Source: AP-15 sp963716115 (lineage in GTDB: Bacteria > Pseudomonadota > Alphaproteobacteria > ATCC43930 > CGMCC-115725). Taken from it: 64,000 nucleotides of DNA. Of the stretch, positions 33,833-41,906 are shown one piece after another; within the stretch, counting starts at the first letter, position 1, and each line of letters starts with the position of its first letter. Under the pieces are notes generated by a model, which was not told the origin of the DNA, made no database searches, and saw nothing but the letters and a program-made list of their open reading frames with translations. The position numbers and the translations under genes are program-made. The stretch spans positions 1-64,000 of the forward strand of contig CAVQSZ010000034.1 in assembly GCA_963716115.1 (NCBI GenBank), in the 5' to 3' direction.

Positions 33833-34424
33833 GCTCGCGATGCCGGTGTGCGCGGCGGCCGCCGTCACCGCTTTGGCATTGCTCTGCGCGGCCACGCAGG
33901 CGGACACGCTCGACGAGCGCATCGCCAAGGGCGAGCCGCCCTTGCAGCGGCGCCTCGAAATCCTCGAGTCCAAATACCGCTGCCCGATCACCGCGTATCT
34001 GACCGAGATCCACCACAGGCCGTCGCCCGAGCAGGATCGCTATCTGATCCTATGGCGGGCGGGCCGCCCGGAGCTTTACGTTCAATGCGCATTTTTCGAC
34101 GACGACCGGCAGATCCATTGCGAGGCGGTGTCCGGGTATTATGGCGAGCCGATAGCCGGCTTCATAACGCCGGCAAAGCTGACGGCGCTGGCGGCGCTCG
34201 GCTTCTCGACGGATGCTTCCGCCGGCAACTTCGTCCAGGAGCGCGCGGCGCCCGACGGCGAGGCGCTCTACGATGTGGCCGGGATGCTGGTCGAGACCTT
34301 GGCCCGCGTCTACGACCTGGCAACCATCGACGAGCTGCTGCATGAAGCGCCGCTCGCCCCGGCGCTGCCGCGCACCCTCACCGCCGGCAACCGGCATTGC
34401 CCGGCTTTGATCAGCGTTCGCTGA
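33819..34424 (+). CDS. Secreted hypothetical protein, 201 aa
   Basis: Starts at ATG 33819 within the last codons of comEC (14-bp overlap), implying coupling. A signal peptide (MPVCAAAAVTALALLCAATQAD) exports the product. The mature 175 residues contain four Cys (YRCPITAYL, YVQCAFFDDD, IHCEAVSGYYG, NRHCPALISV) and no domain that I recognise. The pattern ILESKYRCPITAYLTEIH suggests a small periplasmic protein. The 3' end is followed by a MITE-like repeat. Confidence 0.65.
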   Translation: MNIGRLAMPVCAAAAVTALALLCAATQADTLDERIAKGEPPLQRRLEILESKYRCPITAYLTEIHHRPSPEQDRYLILWRAGRPELYVQCAFFDDDRQIHCEAVSGYYGEPIAGFITPAKLTALAALGFSTDASAGNFVQERAAPDGEALYDVAGMLVETLARVYDLATIDELLHEAPLAPALPRTLTAGNRHCPALISVR

Positions 34425-34446
34425 CCGTCGTCAGCGGGTGCAAGCG

Positions 34447-34720
34447 GAGCACTAAAGGCGTGATCACCATGAGGCTGAACCGCATGGCTCCCGCTGTCCA
34501 GGCGAACGCCGGGACCCACGCCGGCCGCCGGCGCGGTCGCTCATCCGGTTCGTTCGTGGACCGATCGCAGTAGACCCGAGCAAGCGGCCGGGTGATGGAA
34601 AGGTGGATCCCGGCTGTTCCCCACGGATCAAGTCCGTGGGCTGAAGGCCCACGGGACAGCGGAAAGAGGCATTGCCAGAGCCTCTCCAGAACGGCCGCGC
34701 GATCTGATCGGATCGTGCTC
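34447..34720. mobile_element. MITE-like repeat, copy 2 (274 bp)
   Basis: Closely related to 26451-26713 in the same orientation, sharing AGGCTGAACCGCATGGCTCC, CCCACGGATCAAGTCCGTGG and GAAAGAGGCATTG. The right terminal repeat GATCGGATCGTGCTC is intact (ending at 34720); the left end (GAGCAC...GATCACCAT) carries a roughly 9-bp insertion. It fills almost the whole space between two convergent genes, and its right end touches the TAG stop codon of the DUF2235 gene, just as copy 1 touches a TAG. Confidence 0.75.
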
Positions 34721-37497
34721 TACGGACCGCTGCGGTCGCGGCGCGCCTGATCGCCGGCTCCGGCCTCGAAGCCGATCACCGGCGTCGCGACGATCCGCGT
34801 GACGTGGACCTTAGCGGCGCCGCTGTTGCTGCGGTAGAAGAAGTCGCGCGAGCCCGGCCATGCGAGGACGGCGTCGTTGACGTAGATGAACAGCTCGCCC
34901 GACGCATCGGCGGTAATGTCGGAAATAAGCTCCCGCGTCGGCTGAACGCGGTCATTCGCGCGGCACGCAACCTGCTCCCGTCGATAGGCCTCGGGGGCGG
35001 GGCGCGGGATGTCGGCGATCGCGGCCGGGATGTCGAGGACCCCACGCACTGTGCGCACAAGCGCGGCCCCGAGCGAAGCGCCGTCCTCGGCCGCGGCAGG
35101 GCACGCGACAAAGTTGAACGTCGGCAACGGCGCGGAGGGCGCGAGCGGATGCTCGTAATTGCCGACATCGCCGATGCGCGCGATCGGCTGAAACCAGTTC
35201 TCCCACCACCAGCGCTTCAGCGGAGACGCCAGGAAATGGCGCAGACCTGCGGTGGGAAAGCCCACGACATCGGTGCGCTCGCGCTTGTCGAACCAATCCT
35301 CGCCGATCGTTAAGCTGATGCGATACTTGCGGCCTTCGAGCAGCCACAGCCCGGTCGTCTGGCACAGCGATTTCAGGTCGATATCGGCCTCGGCGTCGAG
35401 CTTCTCGCCCCCTGTGGCGGTCAGCGTCTTGTGGCAATCCACGCCCGCGGCGGCGAGCAGGTCAAAGGCAGTGCGGTGCGCGAGGGCGGAAAAGGCGATC
35501 GCGCACAGGCCGAGAAAGAGCGCCGGCGCGGCGGTTTGCGCGACGAACCGGTAGCAGCGCAGGGCGGGAGGCGAGCGGCGGAGCTTTCTGGCGAAACGGA
35601 GCAGAAGACCGGGGTTGGCCGGATCGATGTCGCCCGGCGGAACCTTCGCCCGGTAGAGCCGGAAGGCCGCGCAAGCGATGCCGAGCAGCGCGAAGAAGGC
35701 GAAAAGCCGAAGGTGAGCCGCGCCGCCGAAGATCAGCGTTCCCGCCGCCAGCGCTCCGAACGCCAGCGCGCCGCGCATCAAGGCGTCGCGCTGACCGGTC
35801 AGCTTCAGCCGGTTGACATCGATGCCGGCCACCTGCCCCTTCTGGCCCCAGGCGGCGCGCGCACGGTCATAGATGCGGCGCTGCAGAAACCCGCTCATTC
35901 TAAGGCTCGTCAGCAGCATCACGACGATCAGCAAGGCCTCGGCGGGGCGCCTTGCGACGGCGGCGATCCAGGGTTGCGCAGCGCCCGGCAAAAATCCGCC
36001 GATGCCGCCGAGCGACCAGCCGGTCGTGCCGCCGGCCATGGCATTTGCGCGCCCGGCGGCCCCCTCGACGCCGAGCCAACCCTCGATCTCTCCAAGCCAT
36101 TGCGTGGTCAGCGGGTAGGACGCCGCGATCCCGACCCAAAACAGTGAAATAAAGTACACGACGCGACGCCACCACACGGTGTCGAGGACGAGCGCGAACC
36201 GGTCGTCGCGGCCGTTCCCGTTCGCCGCCGCCGCCAATCGCCGCATGTCGGCCAGGAACTCGCGGCGCCTGTGCAACGCGAGCTTCTCCTGATCGGAATG
36301 GGGCAGCAGGATGTCCCGGTCGGTCTCCTCCAGCGCCGCTGCGGCGGCCTCCTGATCGAGCTCGACCGGCCCGCCGCTCGGCGGCAGCACGTCGATCTTT
36401 CTCGGCAGCGAGATCGGCGCATAGCCGTCGTTGCCGTAGGCCATGCGGGTAATCACCGAGCCGTGGACGAGCGGGGTGTTGCCCGCGCCCATCAGCGCTT
36501 CGACGTTGCGCGGCTGGTAGCGCCAGAAGGCGCCGAAGCCCGAGCGCGAATCGTAGATCCGGCCGGTCGGCGTGGCGACCGCACGATACGCGGCGACAAT
36601 GTTCGGCTCGAACCGCAGCCCCTTCTGCGCCGCCTCGTCGATCATCCAGCAGAGCGCCACATAAGAGAGGCCGTCATCGGGATAGCCGCCGCCGACATCG
36701 GCATGCGCGCCGGGGAACCATACCTGCCGCAGCCGCTGCGACCCCGGCGGCTCCGCCTTCTCGTCCCAAGGGATCGGGAAAAAGGTCCGGCGCTCGTCAT
36801 CCAGGCTGAACGCGTGCCGGGCATGGCGAACATTGTCGAGCAAGGACTTGCTGGCGAAGCTCATCGGCCAAACCCACCGGTCGACCGCCCGCGTCAGCTC
36901 GTCGATCGGCAGTCCATAAGCGGCGACGGTGTCCCAAACGCCGATGAAGTGGATTGGGATGTGGTCTCGCTTGGCGACCCTCGAATAGGGCCGGCCCGCC
37001 CATGCCGCGGCCAGCCGGTCGCGCACGAATTTGAGGCCCCACACCCAAGGCAGCAATGTCGGGAACGATTTTTTGCGGTAGGCGCGGTAGGCGGCGAGCG
37101 CGTTGCGGTTGAGCTCGTCCTCGGTCTGGTAGGCGATCAGCCCCTCGCGCCAGATCAGGCCGGCCAGCACCCGGATGGTGAATGCGCCGCGGCTGAACCC
37201 GAACACCCAGATCTTGTCGTTCTCATTGTAGTTGCGAGAGAGAAACTTATAGAGATTGAGGACATTGCGCTTGACGCCGATGCCGAGCGCCAGGCCCAGC
37301 ACCCGAAAGAGGGTGATGCTGGAGGTGCCCACACCGTCGCCGAACGCCGCCACCTGGCTGCCGTCGGTCAGATCGAGCGCCTGGTAGAGCCGCCAGACAT
37401 TCGTCTTCGACGCTTTTGCCGCGCTGTTCCCGGTGCCGTCGGCGAGGACGATCAAATTCCGTCCCGGACGACCCAAGCTGGCGCTGGTCGCGGCCAT
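34720..37497 (-). CDS. DUF2235 (Tle1-like) hydrolase with membrane segments
   Basis: A 925-residue protein. Residues 10-320 form a DUF2235 alpha/beta-hydrolase: LIVLADGTGN at the start, nucleophile elbow VFGFSRGAF with Ser at 102, FIGVWDTVAAYG near 190 and HADVGGGYPDDGL near 276. Type VI phospholipase effectors of the Tle1 group share this domain. From about 435 on, several hydrophobic stretches (VVYFISLFWVGIAASYPL, ALLIVVMLLTSLRMSGF, LFAFFALLGIACAAFRLY, APALFLGLCAIAFSALA) predict four or five transmembrane helices, then a C-terminal soluble domain. No Sec signal is present. A VgrG operon lies 23 kb away. Substrate and location are unproven. Confidence 0.8.
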   Translation of the reverse strand: MAATSASLGRPGRNLIVLADGTGNSAAKASKTNVWRLYQALDLTDGSQVAAFGDGVGTSSITLFRVLGLALGIGVKRNVLNLYKFLSRNYNENDKIWVFGFSRGAFTIRVLAGLIWREGLIAYQTEDELNRNALAAYRAYRKKSFPTLLPWVWGLKFVRDRLAAAWAGRPYSRVAKRDHIPIHFIGVWDTVAAYGLPIDELTRAVDRWVWPMSFASKSLLDNVRHARHAFSLDDERRTFFPIPWDEKAEPPGSQRLRQVWFPGAHADVGGGYPDDGLSYVALCWMIDEAAQKGLRFEPNIVAAYRAVATPTGRIYDSRSGFGAFWRYQPRNVEALMGAGNTPLVHGSVITRMAYGNDGYAPISLPRKIDVLPPSGGPVELDQEAAAAALEETDRDILLPHSDQEKLALHRRREFLADMRRLAAAANGNGRDDRFALVLDTVWWRRVVYFISLFWVGIAASYPLTTQWLGEIEGWLGVEGAAGRANAMAGGTTGWSLGGIGGFLPGAAQPWIAAVARRPAEALLIVVMLLTSLRMSGFLQRRIYDRARAAWGQKGQVAGIDVNRLKLTGQRDALMRGALAFGALAAGTLIFGGAAHLRLFAFFALLGIACAAFRLYRAKVPPGDIDPANPGLLLRFARKLRRSPPALRCYRFVAQTAAPALFLGLCAIAFSALAHRTAFDLLAAAGVDCHKTLTATGGEKLDAEADIDLKSLCQTTGLWLLEGRKYRISLTIGEDWFDKRERTDVVGFPTAGLRHFLASPLKRWWWENWFQPIARIGDVGNYEHPLAPSAPLPTFNFVACPAAAEDGASLGAALVRTVRGVLDIPAAIADIPRPAPEAYRREQVACRANDRVQPTRELISDITADASGELFIYVNDAVLAWPGSRDFFYRSNSGAAKVHVTRIVATPVIGFEAGAGDQARRDRSGP

Positions 37498-37647
37498 GCG
37501 CTGCCTCCCTCTTGCGGCTATGGGACGCGCGCGGCGTCCGCCCTTCCCGGCAAAGCTGGCGGCAACCGGCCGACGGCGATGTGAATTGCTTCACAGTCGC
37601 GGGATTTTTTTATTCGCGCCGTTGCGACCCCTCGGCCTCCCGCCCGG

Positions 37648-37869
37648 CTACTGCGGATCGATGGCGGACCCGTCCGCGGCCGGCGCCGACCGCCTTCTAA
37701 CGGCCTTGTAGAAGAGCCAGGCCCCGAGCAGCAGCACCGCTGCGCCAATCGCATAGACGGTCGCAAAAAAGCCGGGCTCGGCGCCGGTGTCGACGGAAAT
37801 CCCGACCGCCAGCACGCAGCCGCCGAAAATGACGAACAGGAGGCTGAAGAAGCCGAGGACCCAGCGCAC
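37648..37869 (-). CDS. Small two-TM membrane protein
   Basis: A 73-residue protein starting at GTG 37869, only 3 bp after the radical SAM stop codon, so it is very likely in the same transcript. Two hydrophobic helices (WVLGFFSLLFVIFGGCVLAVG and FATVYAIGAAVLLLGAWLFY) flank a short loop, followed by a basic KAVRRR and polar tail. No family is recognised. Its tight linkage to the radical SAM, Lgt-like and Rieske genes suggests an accessory membrane subunit. Confidence 0.7.
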   Translation of the reverse strand: MRWVLGFFSLLFVIFGGCVLAVGISVDTGAEPGFFATVYAIGAAVLLLGAWLFYKAVRRRSAPAADGSAIDPQ

Positions 37870-37872
37870 AGA

Positions 37873-39277
37873 TCAGGCCGTCGGAGCGAAGGCGCGGCCG
37901 GGCTTGGGGCGGTGCAGCAGGTTGTAGGTGTCGAACGGGATGATCCGGCGGTCCGGGGTGACGAAATGGATGCACGACCGCTTGACCCCGGCGAGGCAGA
38001 AATTGAAGCGGTCGAGGAACGAGACGATCGTCACCCGAAACACCTTGTCGTAGCCGAGCGACGCCGGCAGCTCGACCATCGGCAGACAGCACAGGATCTC
38101 GTGCAATACCCCGGCCGAGCGCTGCCCGGCGCAGGACAATGAAAGGAGCTCGAGCAGCCGGGCGCGCATCTCGGGGTGGCTCTCGAAGGTGACCGAGTTG
38201 GGCGCCTCGCGCACCAGCATCTCCTGCGGGAAGAGATGCGTGACCGGCCGGATCTCGGCGCCGTCGCGCAGCCCGTAGCCGATCGAGATCGCCTCGGGGT
38301 TGCAGGGCAGCGGGATCATGTCGTCCTCGCCGAAGACGCCCCACTGGTCGAGGATCGCGCGCCGGATTTCGCTCAGCACGATGCGGTTATCTGCCGGCGC
38401 GAAGCCCTCGTTGCGCCCGACATCCTGCACCGGCTGAAAATTGACCCCGCGCACGCAGCGCCATTGCGCGGCATGGCGCAGCACGTCGCCGATCTCGCCG
38501 TCGTTGACCCCCTTGCGCACGGTGGCGACAAGGGTCGTCGACAAGCCCTCGCGCTCGAGGTTGGCGAGCGCCAGCTCGTGGCTGCGCCGCAGGTCGGCGC
38601 CGCGGATCGTCTGCAACGCCGCGCGGCTCAGCGCGTCGAATTGCAGGTAGATTTCGAAGCGCGGCATGCACTGCGCGAGCCGTGCGACGAAATCGGGCTC
38701 GGCGGCGAGCCGGATGCCGTTGGTGTTCAGCATCACGTGGCGGACATTGCGGCGCTTGGCGGCGGCGATGATCGCGAAGAGGTCCGGGTGCAGGGTCGGC
38801 TCGCCGCCGCTCAACTGCAAAAGGTCGGGCTCGCCCTCGCTCTCGACCAGCGCTGTCGAGCATGTCCTCGACGACGGCGAGCGGCAATTGCCCCGACAAT
38901 GAGGGCGAGGAGCCGGCAAAGCAGGTCGGACAAGTCAGGTTGCAGCGCTCGTTGATCTCGATCAAGGCGAGGCAGCTGTGCTGCTCGTGGTCGGGGCAGA
39001 GCCCGCAATCATAGGGGCAGCCCTTGTCGATCCGGGTCTGGAACTTCAGCGGCAGGTCGCCCGGCTTCAGGAAGTCGCGGCAGCGCTTCCAATAGGCGGC
39101 GTCGCTCGAGACCAGCGTCTTCTGCACGCCGTGGCGGGCGCAGCGCTTCTGGTACCACACGCTGCCCTCGGCCTCGACGATTTTGGCCGGGACCAGCGCC
39201 AGGCAGGTCTCGCACATCGATGTGGTCTGGCCGAGAAAGATGTAGGGGCGCGCCTTCCTGAAGCTGCTTTCGGCCAT
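37873..39277 (-). pseudogene. COG1964-type radical SAM enzyme, frameshifted
   Basis: If intact, about 468 residues. Three cysteine sets are visible: an N-terminal group (C22, C25, C46, C66), a central GCPYDCGLCPDHEQHSC (C87, C91, C94, C102) and the radical SAM CxxxCxxC (RCNLTCPTC, C112-C116-C119), followed by LQLSGGEPTLHPDLF. This architecture matches MJ0619-type proteins (COG1964), a group that includes archaeal tetraether lipid synthase. The frame breaks near 38854, where the plus strand reads CAGCGCTGTCGAGC with one T too many; without it MLDALVESEGEPD is continuous. ATG 39277 has GGGAGGGTG upstream. Operon partners are Lgt-like, Rieske and 2-TM proteins. The substrate is unknown; a lipid is an inference. 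Confidence 0.85.
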
Positions 39278-39353
39278 CGTGACACCCTCCCGGAACACCG
39301 CCTGTGAATCGCCGAATGCTGAAATCTGCAGCGTCCGTCGCCCAGCACCCGCC

Positions 39354-40160
39354 TCAATCGTCACCACCGGGCTTGACCCGGTGATCCACGCTCGCCTCGG
39401 CGGCCAGGGGGATGGCCGGAACAAGTCCGGCCATGACGAATTTCGGCTTTCCCCCGAGAATGGCCGGCGCCGGACTTTCGCGGCGGAGCTCCCGGCGGCC
39501 GCAGCTCCAGGCATAGCCAAGAAGCCCGGCGCAGATCAGGTGAAACAGGTTGAACGGGCCGAACAACGTGCCGTAGGGCTTGAGGAACTCCCACAGGAAG
39601 CGCTGCCCGGCGTAGGCGCCGATAAAGAAATGGAAGCCGGCGCGGGTCGCCAGCCGATGCCCGCCGCGCAGCAGGACCGCGAAGACGGCGAGGAACAGGA
39701 CCATCGCGGCGGCCTCGTAGAGCTGCACCGGATGGCGCAGCACGCCGTCGCCGAAATCGTGGCCCCAGGGAAGGCTCGTTGCGGTGCCGTAGGTGCGGTC
39801 CTCGATGCCGGAGAGGAAGCAGCCCAGGCGCCCGACCGCGATCGCCGCGGCCAACGGGGCGGCAAAGCGCAAGCCGGTCGACCCGACGATCCCGAGCCGC
39901 CGCTTCAGGGTCTCGACCGCGACGATGGCGCCGGCGAGGCCGCCGACCACGCTCTTGCCGATCTCGGGAAGCCCGCTCAGCAGCAGATTGCCGGTGCCGG
40001 CGGCGAGCGCGCCCGCCATCATGCCGAGCGCGGCGATGCTGATATAGGCGGGGTGCAGCTTCCAGGCCGGCGCGGCCTCGGTCTGCGGCAGCGGCAGCAG
40101 CCGGAAGACCGCGACGGCGGTGATGACGGCGAGCAGGTCGAACAGGCTGTGGAGGCTCAC
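39354..40160 (-). CDS. Lgt-like integral membrane protein
   Basis: A 268-residue polytopic membrane protein of the prolipoprotein diacylglyceryl transferase family. Lgt-like signatures are VGRLGCFLSGIEDRTYG (R111), LRHPVQLYEAAA (142-152) and QRFLWEFLKP (R187). At the place where Lgt has its HGG motif, this protein reads KSVVGGLAG with no His, so ordinary lipoprotein diacylglyceryl transfer may not occur. About six helices are predicted. The last 30 residues (VMAGLVPAIPLAAEASVDH...) are encoded by an intergenic repeat that has been read into the gene. GTG 40160 follows the Rieske stop by 9 bp. It is clearly not the cell's standard lgt, given its operon with Rieske and radical SAM genes. Confidence 0.8.
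   Translation of the reverse strand: MSLHSLFDLLAVITAVAVFRLLPLPQTEAAPAWKLHPAYISIAALGMMAGALAAGTGNLLLSGLPEIGKSVVGGLAGAIVAVETLKRRLGIVGSTGLRFAAPLAAAIAVGRLGCFLSGIEDRTYGTATSLPWGHDFGDGVLRHPVQLYEAAAMVLFLAVFAVLLRGGHRLATRAGFHFFIGAYAGQRFLWEFLKPYGTLFGPFNLFHLICAGLLGYAWSCGRRELRRESPAPAILGGKPKFVMAGLVPAIPLAAEASVDHRVKPGGDD
39356..39438. repeat. Palindromic repeat fused to the 3' end of the Lgt-like gene
   Basis: CACCGGGCTTGACCCGGTGA (39364-39383) is one palindrome and GATGGCCGGAACAAGTCCGGCCAT (39410-39434) another, separated by about 28 bp. This is the well-known class of intergenic element whose translation gives MAGLVPAI-type peptides. Here it provides the last ~28 codons and stop codon of the Lgt-like gene. 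Confidence 0.7.
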
Positions 40161-40169
40161 GGCCCTGTG

Positions 40170-41033
40170 TCAGGCGTCCGCCATCAGCGACCAGTACCAG
40201 TCGAGAAAGCCGCGCTCGAGCCCGGACCTTGTGCCGCCCTCGGCCGCGCCGCGCAACCCCTCGGCGACCCGATCGTCCGGCGCCGGCGGGGCGGCGTTCC
40301 CCAGGGTCATCTCGACGAGCTGAATGTCGGTGGCCCTGGCCGAGCGCGGGATGACCCGAAGCAGCGCCGCGCGGTCCGAGCCGACCATCATCAGGCTCAG
40401 CGGGCCGAAGGTCAGCCAGTCGCCCGGGCCGCCGGCGAACAGCCCCGGCGAGGCTTTCACGAATTGCAGCGCCGTCTTCCAGTTCCATGTCGCGCTGTAG
40501 CGCTCGCGCCGGGCTACCGCCGCCTCGGCGAGCCAGGCGGGTGCGGCGCCCTCGCCGAGCGGGGCCGCGGCGCCGGAGAGGTCGACAAAGATCAGGCCAT
40601 CCCGGACGCATACCGGATAGCTCGCCAGCCGCAGCCGCGACGGGTCGATCCGCGCCGACAGCTCCGGCTCCACAAGTCGGCCGTCAAGGGCGAATTCCCA
40701 GCCGTGATAAGGACAGATCAGCCGCTGGTCCGGGCCGTCCTCGGCGTCGCACACGGGATAGCCGGCGTGGATGCAGACATTGCGCAGCGCATGCAGGCGG
40801 CCGTCGCCCTCGCGCGTCACCAAGACCGAGCGGCTCGATGCGTCGAAGCGGAAATAGGTGCGGTCGCCGTCGAGCCGGCTTTCGTGGTCGACGGCCATCC
40901 ACGGCCGGGCGAAAATCCGCTCGCGCTCGGCGGCGAACACATCGTCGCCGCCCAGCAGGTCCGGATCGGGCGCGATCTCGCCCGAGCCGCCGAGCTGCTC
41001 GCCGAGCGCCGCAATGCTGGCAGGAAGGTCCAT
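40170..41033 (-). CDS. Rieske [2Fe-2S] protein without oxygenase iron site
   Basis: A 287-residue cytosolic protein. The Rieske cluster motif is canonical: C87-I-H89 and C107-P-Y-H110 (CIHAGYPVC ... ICPYHGWEF). The N-terminal layout matches ring-hydroxylating oxygenase alpha subunits. After YSATWNWKTALQ, where oxygenases have the Glu-x-Tyr-His-x4-His non-haem iron segment, the sequence goes on as FVKASPGLFAGG and then late beta strands (WLTFGPLSLMMVGSD), so the mononuclear iron ligands appear to be deleted. It may act only as an electron carrier. It is first in an operon with Lgt-like, radical SAM and 2-TM genes. ATG 41033 is chosen; a longer start at 41096 is possible, and the ribosome site is weak. 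Confidence 0.82.
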   Translation of the reverse strand: MDLPASIAALGEQLGGSGEIAPDPDLLGGDDVFAAERERIFARPWMAVDHESRLDGDRTYFRFDASSRSVLVTREGDGRLHALRNVCIHAGYPVCDAEDGPDQRLICPYHGWEFALDGRLVEPELSARIDPSRLRLASYPVCVRDGLIFVDLSGAAAPLGEGAAPAWLAEAAVARRERYSATWNWKTALQFVKASPGLFAGGPGDWLTFGPLSLMMVGSDRAALLRVIPRSARATDIQLVEMTLGNAAPPAPDDRVAEGLRGAAEGGTRSGLERGFLDWYWSLMADA

Positions 41034-41165
41034 GGTGGCCCGCCGATCGTCCGTTGTCGAAGCGGCCAGACTGGAGGGGGCGGGCTCCGGCGTCAAAAGG
41101 TTTGTGGCAATTCGCGTCGGCGGCGGGTCGCCCGCGCCGCGGGCGGGAATTTGCCCGGGCCCCGG

Positions 41166-41510
41166 TCAGGGGCGAAGGCTCGTCCCCGGCGCCGGCGGAG
41201 CGGGCCGGCCGCCTGCGGCGGCCGCGGCTTCAAGGCGCGACTGGGTGGCGGCGAGCTCGCGCTCCAGCGCCTCGATGCGCCGGCCGCGGCGGCGCATCTC
41301 GCGCCGCCGGCGCCGCCCGCCGCACCACGCAGCGCCGGCGCCGGCGGCAAACCCGACGAGCAGTATCGCGAAGGCCAAAAGGTAGAGCGGCAGCTCTATG
41401 AGGTAAGGCAACGGCCACAGCGTGAGCGTCGCGGCCTGACGGTTCGAGACGGCAAAGCAGGCCAGCGCCACCGCGACGACGACCGTCACCACCCAGAAAA
41501 CGGCCCTCAT
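41166..41510 (-). CDS. lapA: LapA-domain membrane protein (DUF1049)
   Basis: A 114-residue inner-membrane protein. Two transmembrane helices (VFWVVTVVVAVALACFAV and LPLYLLAFAILLVGFAAGAGAAW) surround a short loop SNRQAATLTLWPLPY, the LapA/DUF1049 hallmark, and a C-terminal coiled coil (RRIEALERELAATQSRLEAAA) follows. In enterobacteria LapA works with LapB in LPS assembly control, but no lapB is adjacent here. It lies 25 bp after ihfB, the usual order in alphaproteobacteria. Confidence 0.82.
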   Translation of the reverse strand: MRAVFWVVTVVVAVALACFAVSNRQAATLTLWPLPYLIELPLYLLAFAILLVGFAAGAGAAWCGGRRRRREMRRRGRRIEALERELAATQSRLEAAAAAGGRPAPPAPGTSLRP

Positions 41511-41535
41511 CCGCCCGGGCTTTCCCGGCTTGCCG

Positions 41536-41823
41536 CTATCGCGCGGCCTCGTTCAGGCGGTCGCGCAGCTGCTTGCCGGTCTTGAAGAACGGGACGTGCT
41601 TCTCGGCGACGCGCACGCTGTCGCCGGTGCGCGGATTGCGTCCGATCCGGGCGTCGCGCCGCTTGACCGAGAACGCCCCAAAGCCGCGCAGCTCGACCCG
41701 GTCGCCGCGGGCCAGCGCCGAGGCGATCTCCTCGAAGATCGCCGTGACGACGACCTCGACATCGCGCTGATAGAGGTGGGGATTGGCCTCGGCAAGCTTT
41801 AGGACGAGCTCCGATTTCGTCAT
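41536..41823 (-). CDS. ihfB: Integration host factor beta subunit
   Basis: A 95-residue nucleoid protein of the HU/IHF family that bends DNA as a heterodimer with IHF-alpha. Features are MTKSELVLKLAEANPHLYQRDVE (helices 1-2), GDRVELRGFGAFSVKRRDAR (beta arm start) and the DNA-intercalating arm GRNPRTGDSV with the Pro, followed by VPFFKTGKQLRDRL. HLY and the RGFGAFSVK variant favour IHF-beta over HU. ATG 41823 is chosen; upstream in-frame sequence lacks homology. lapA follows. Confidence 0.93.
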   Translation of the reverse strand: MTKSELVLKLAEANPHLYQRDVEVVVTAIFEEIASALARGDRVELRGFGAFSVKRRDARIGRNPRTGDSVRVAEKHVPFFKTGKQLRDRLNEAAR

Positions 41824-41906
41824 CGCGATCGTCGCTCCCGCGCTTATATGGCGAAGGTCGTAGCCTGCCAAACCACCCGGCGAGCGTCAAGCGACAGGCG
41901 CTGCCG

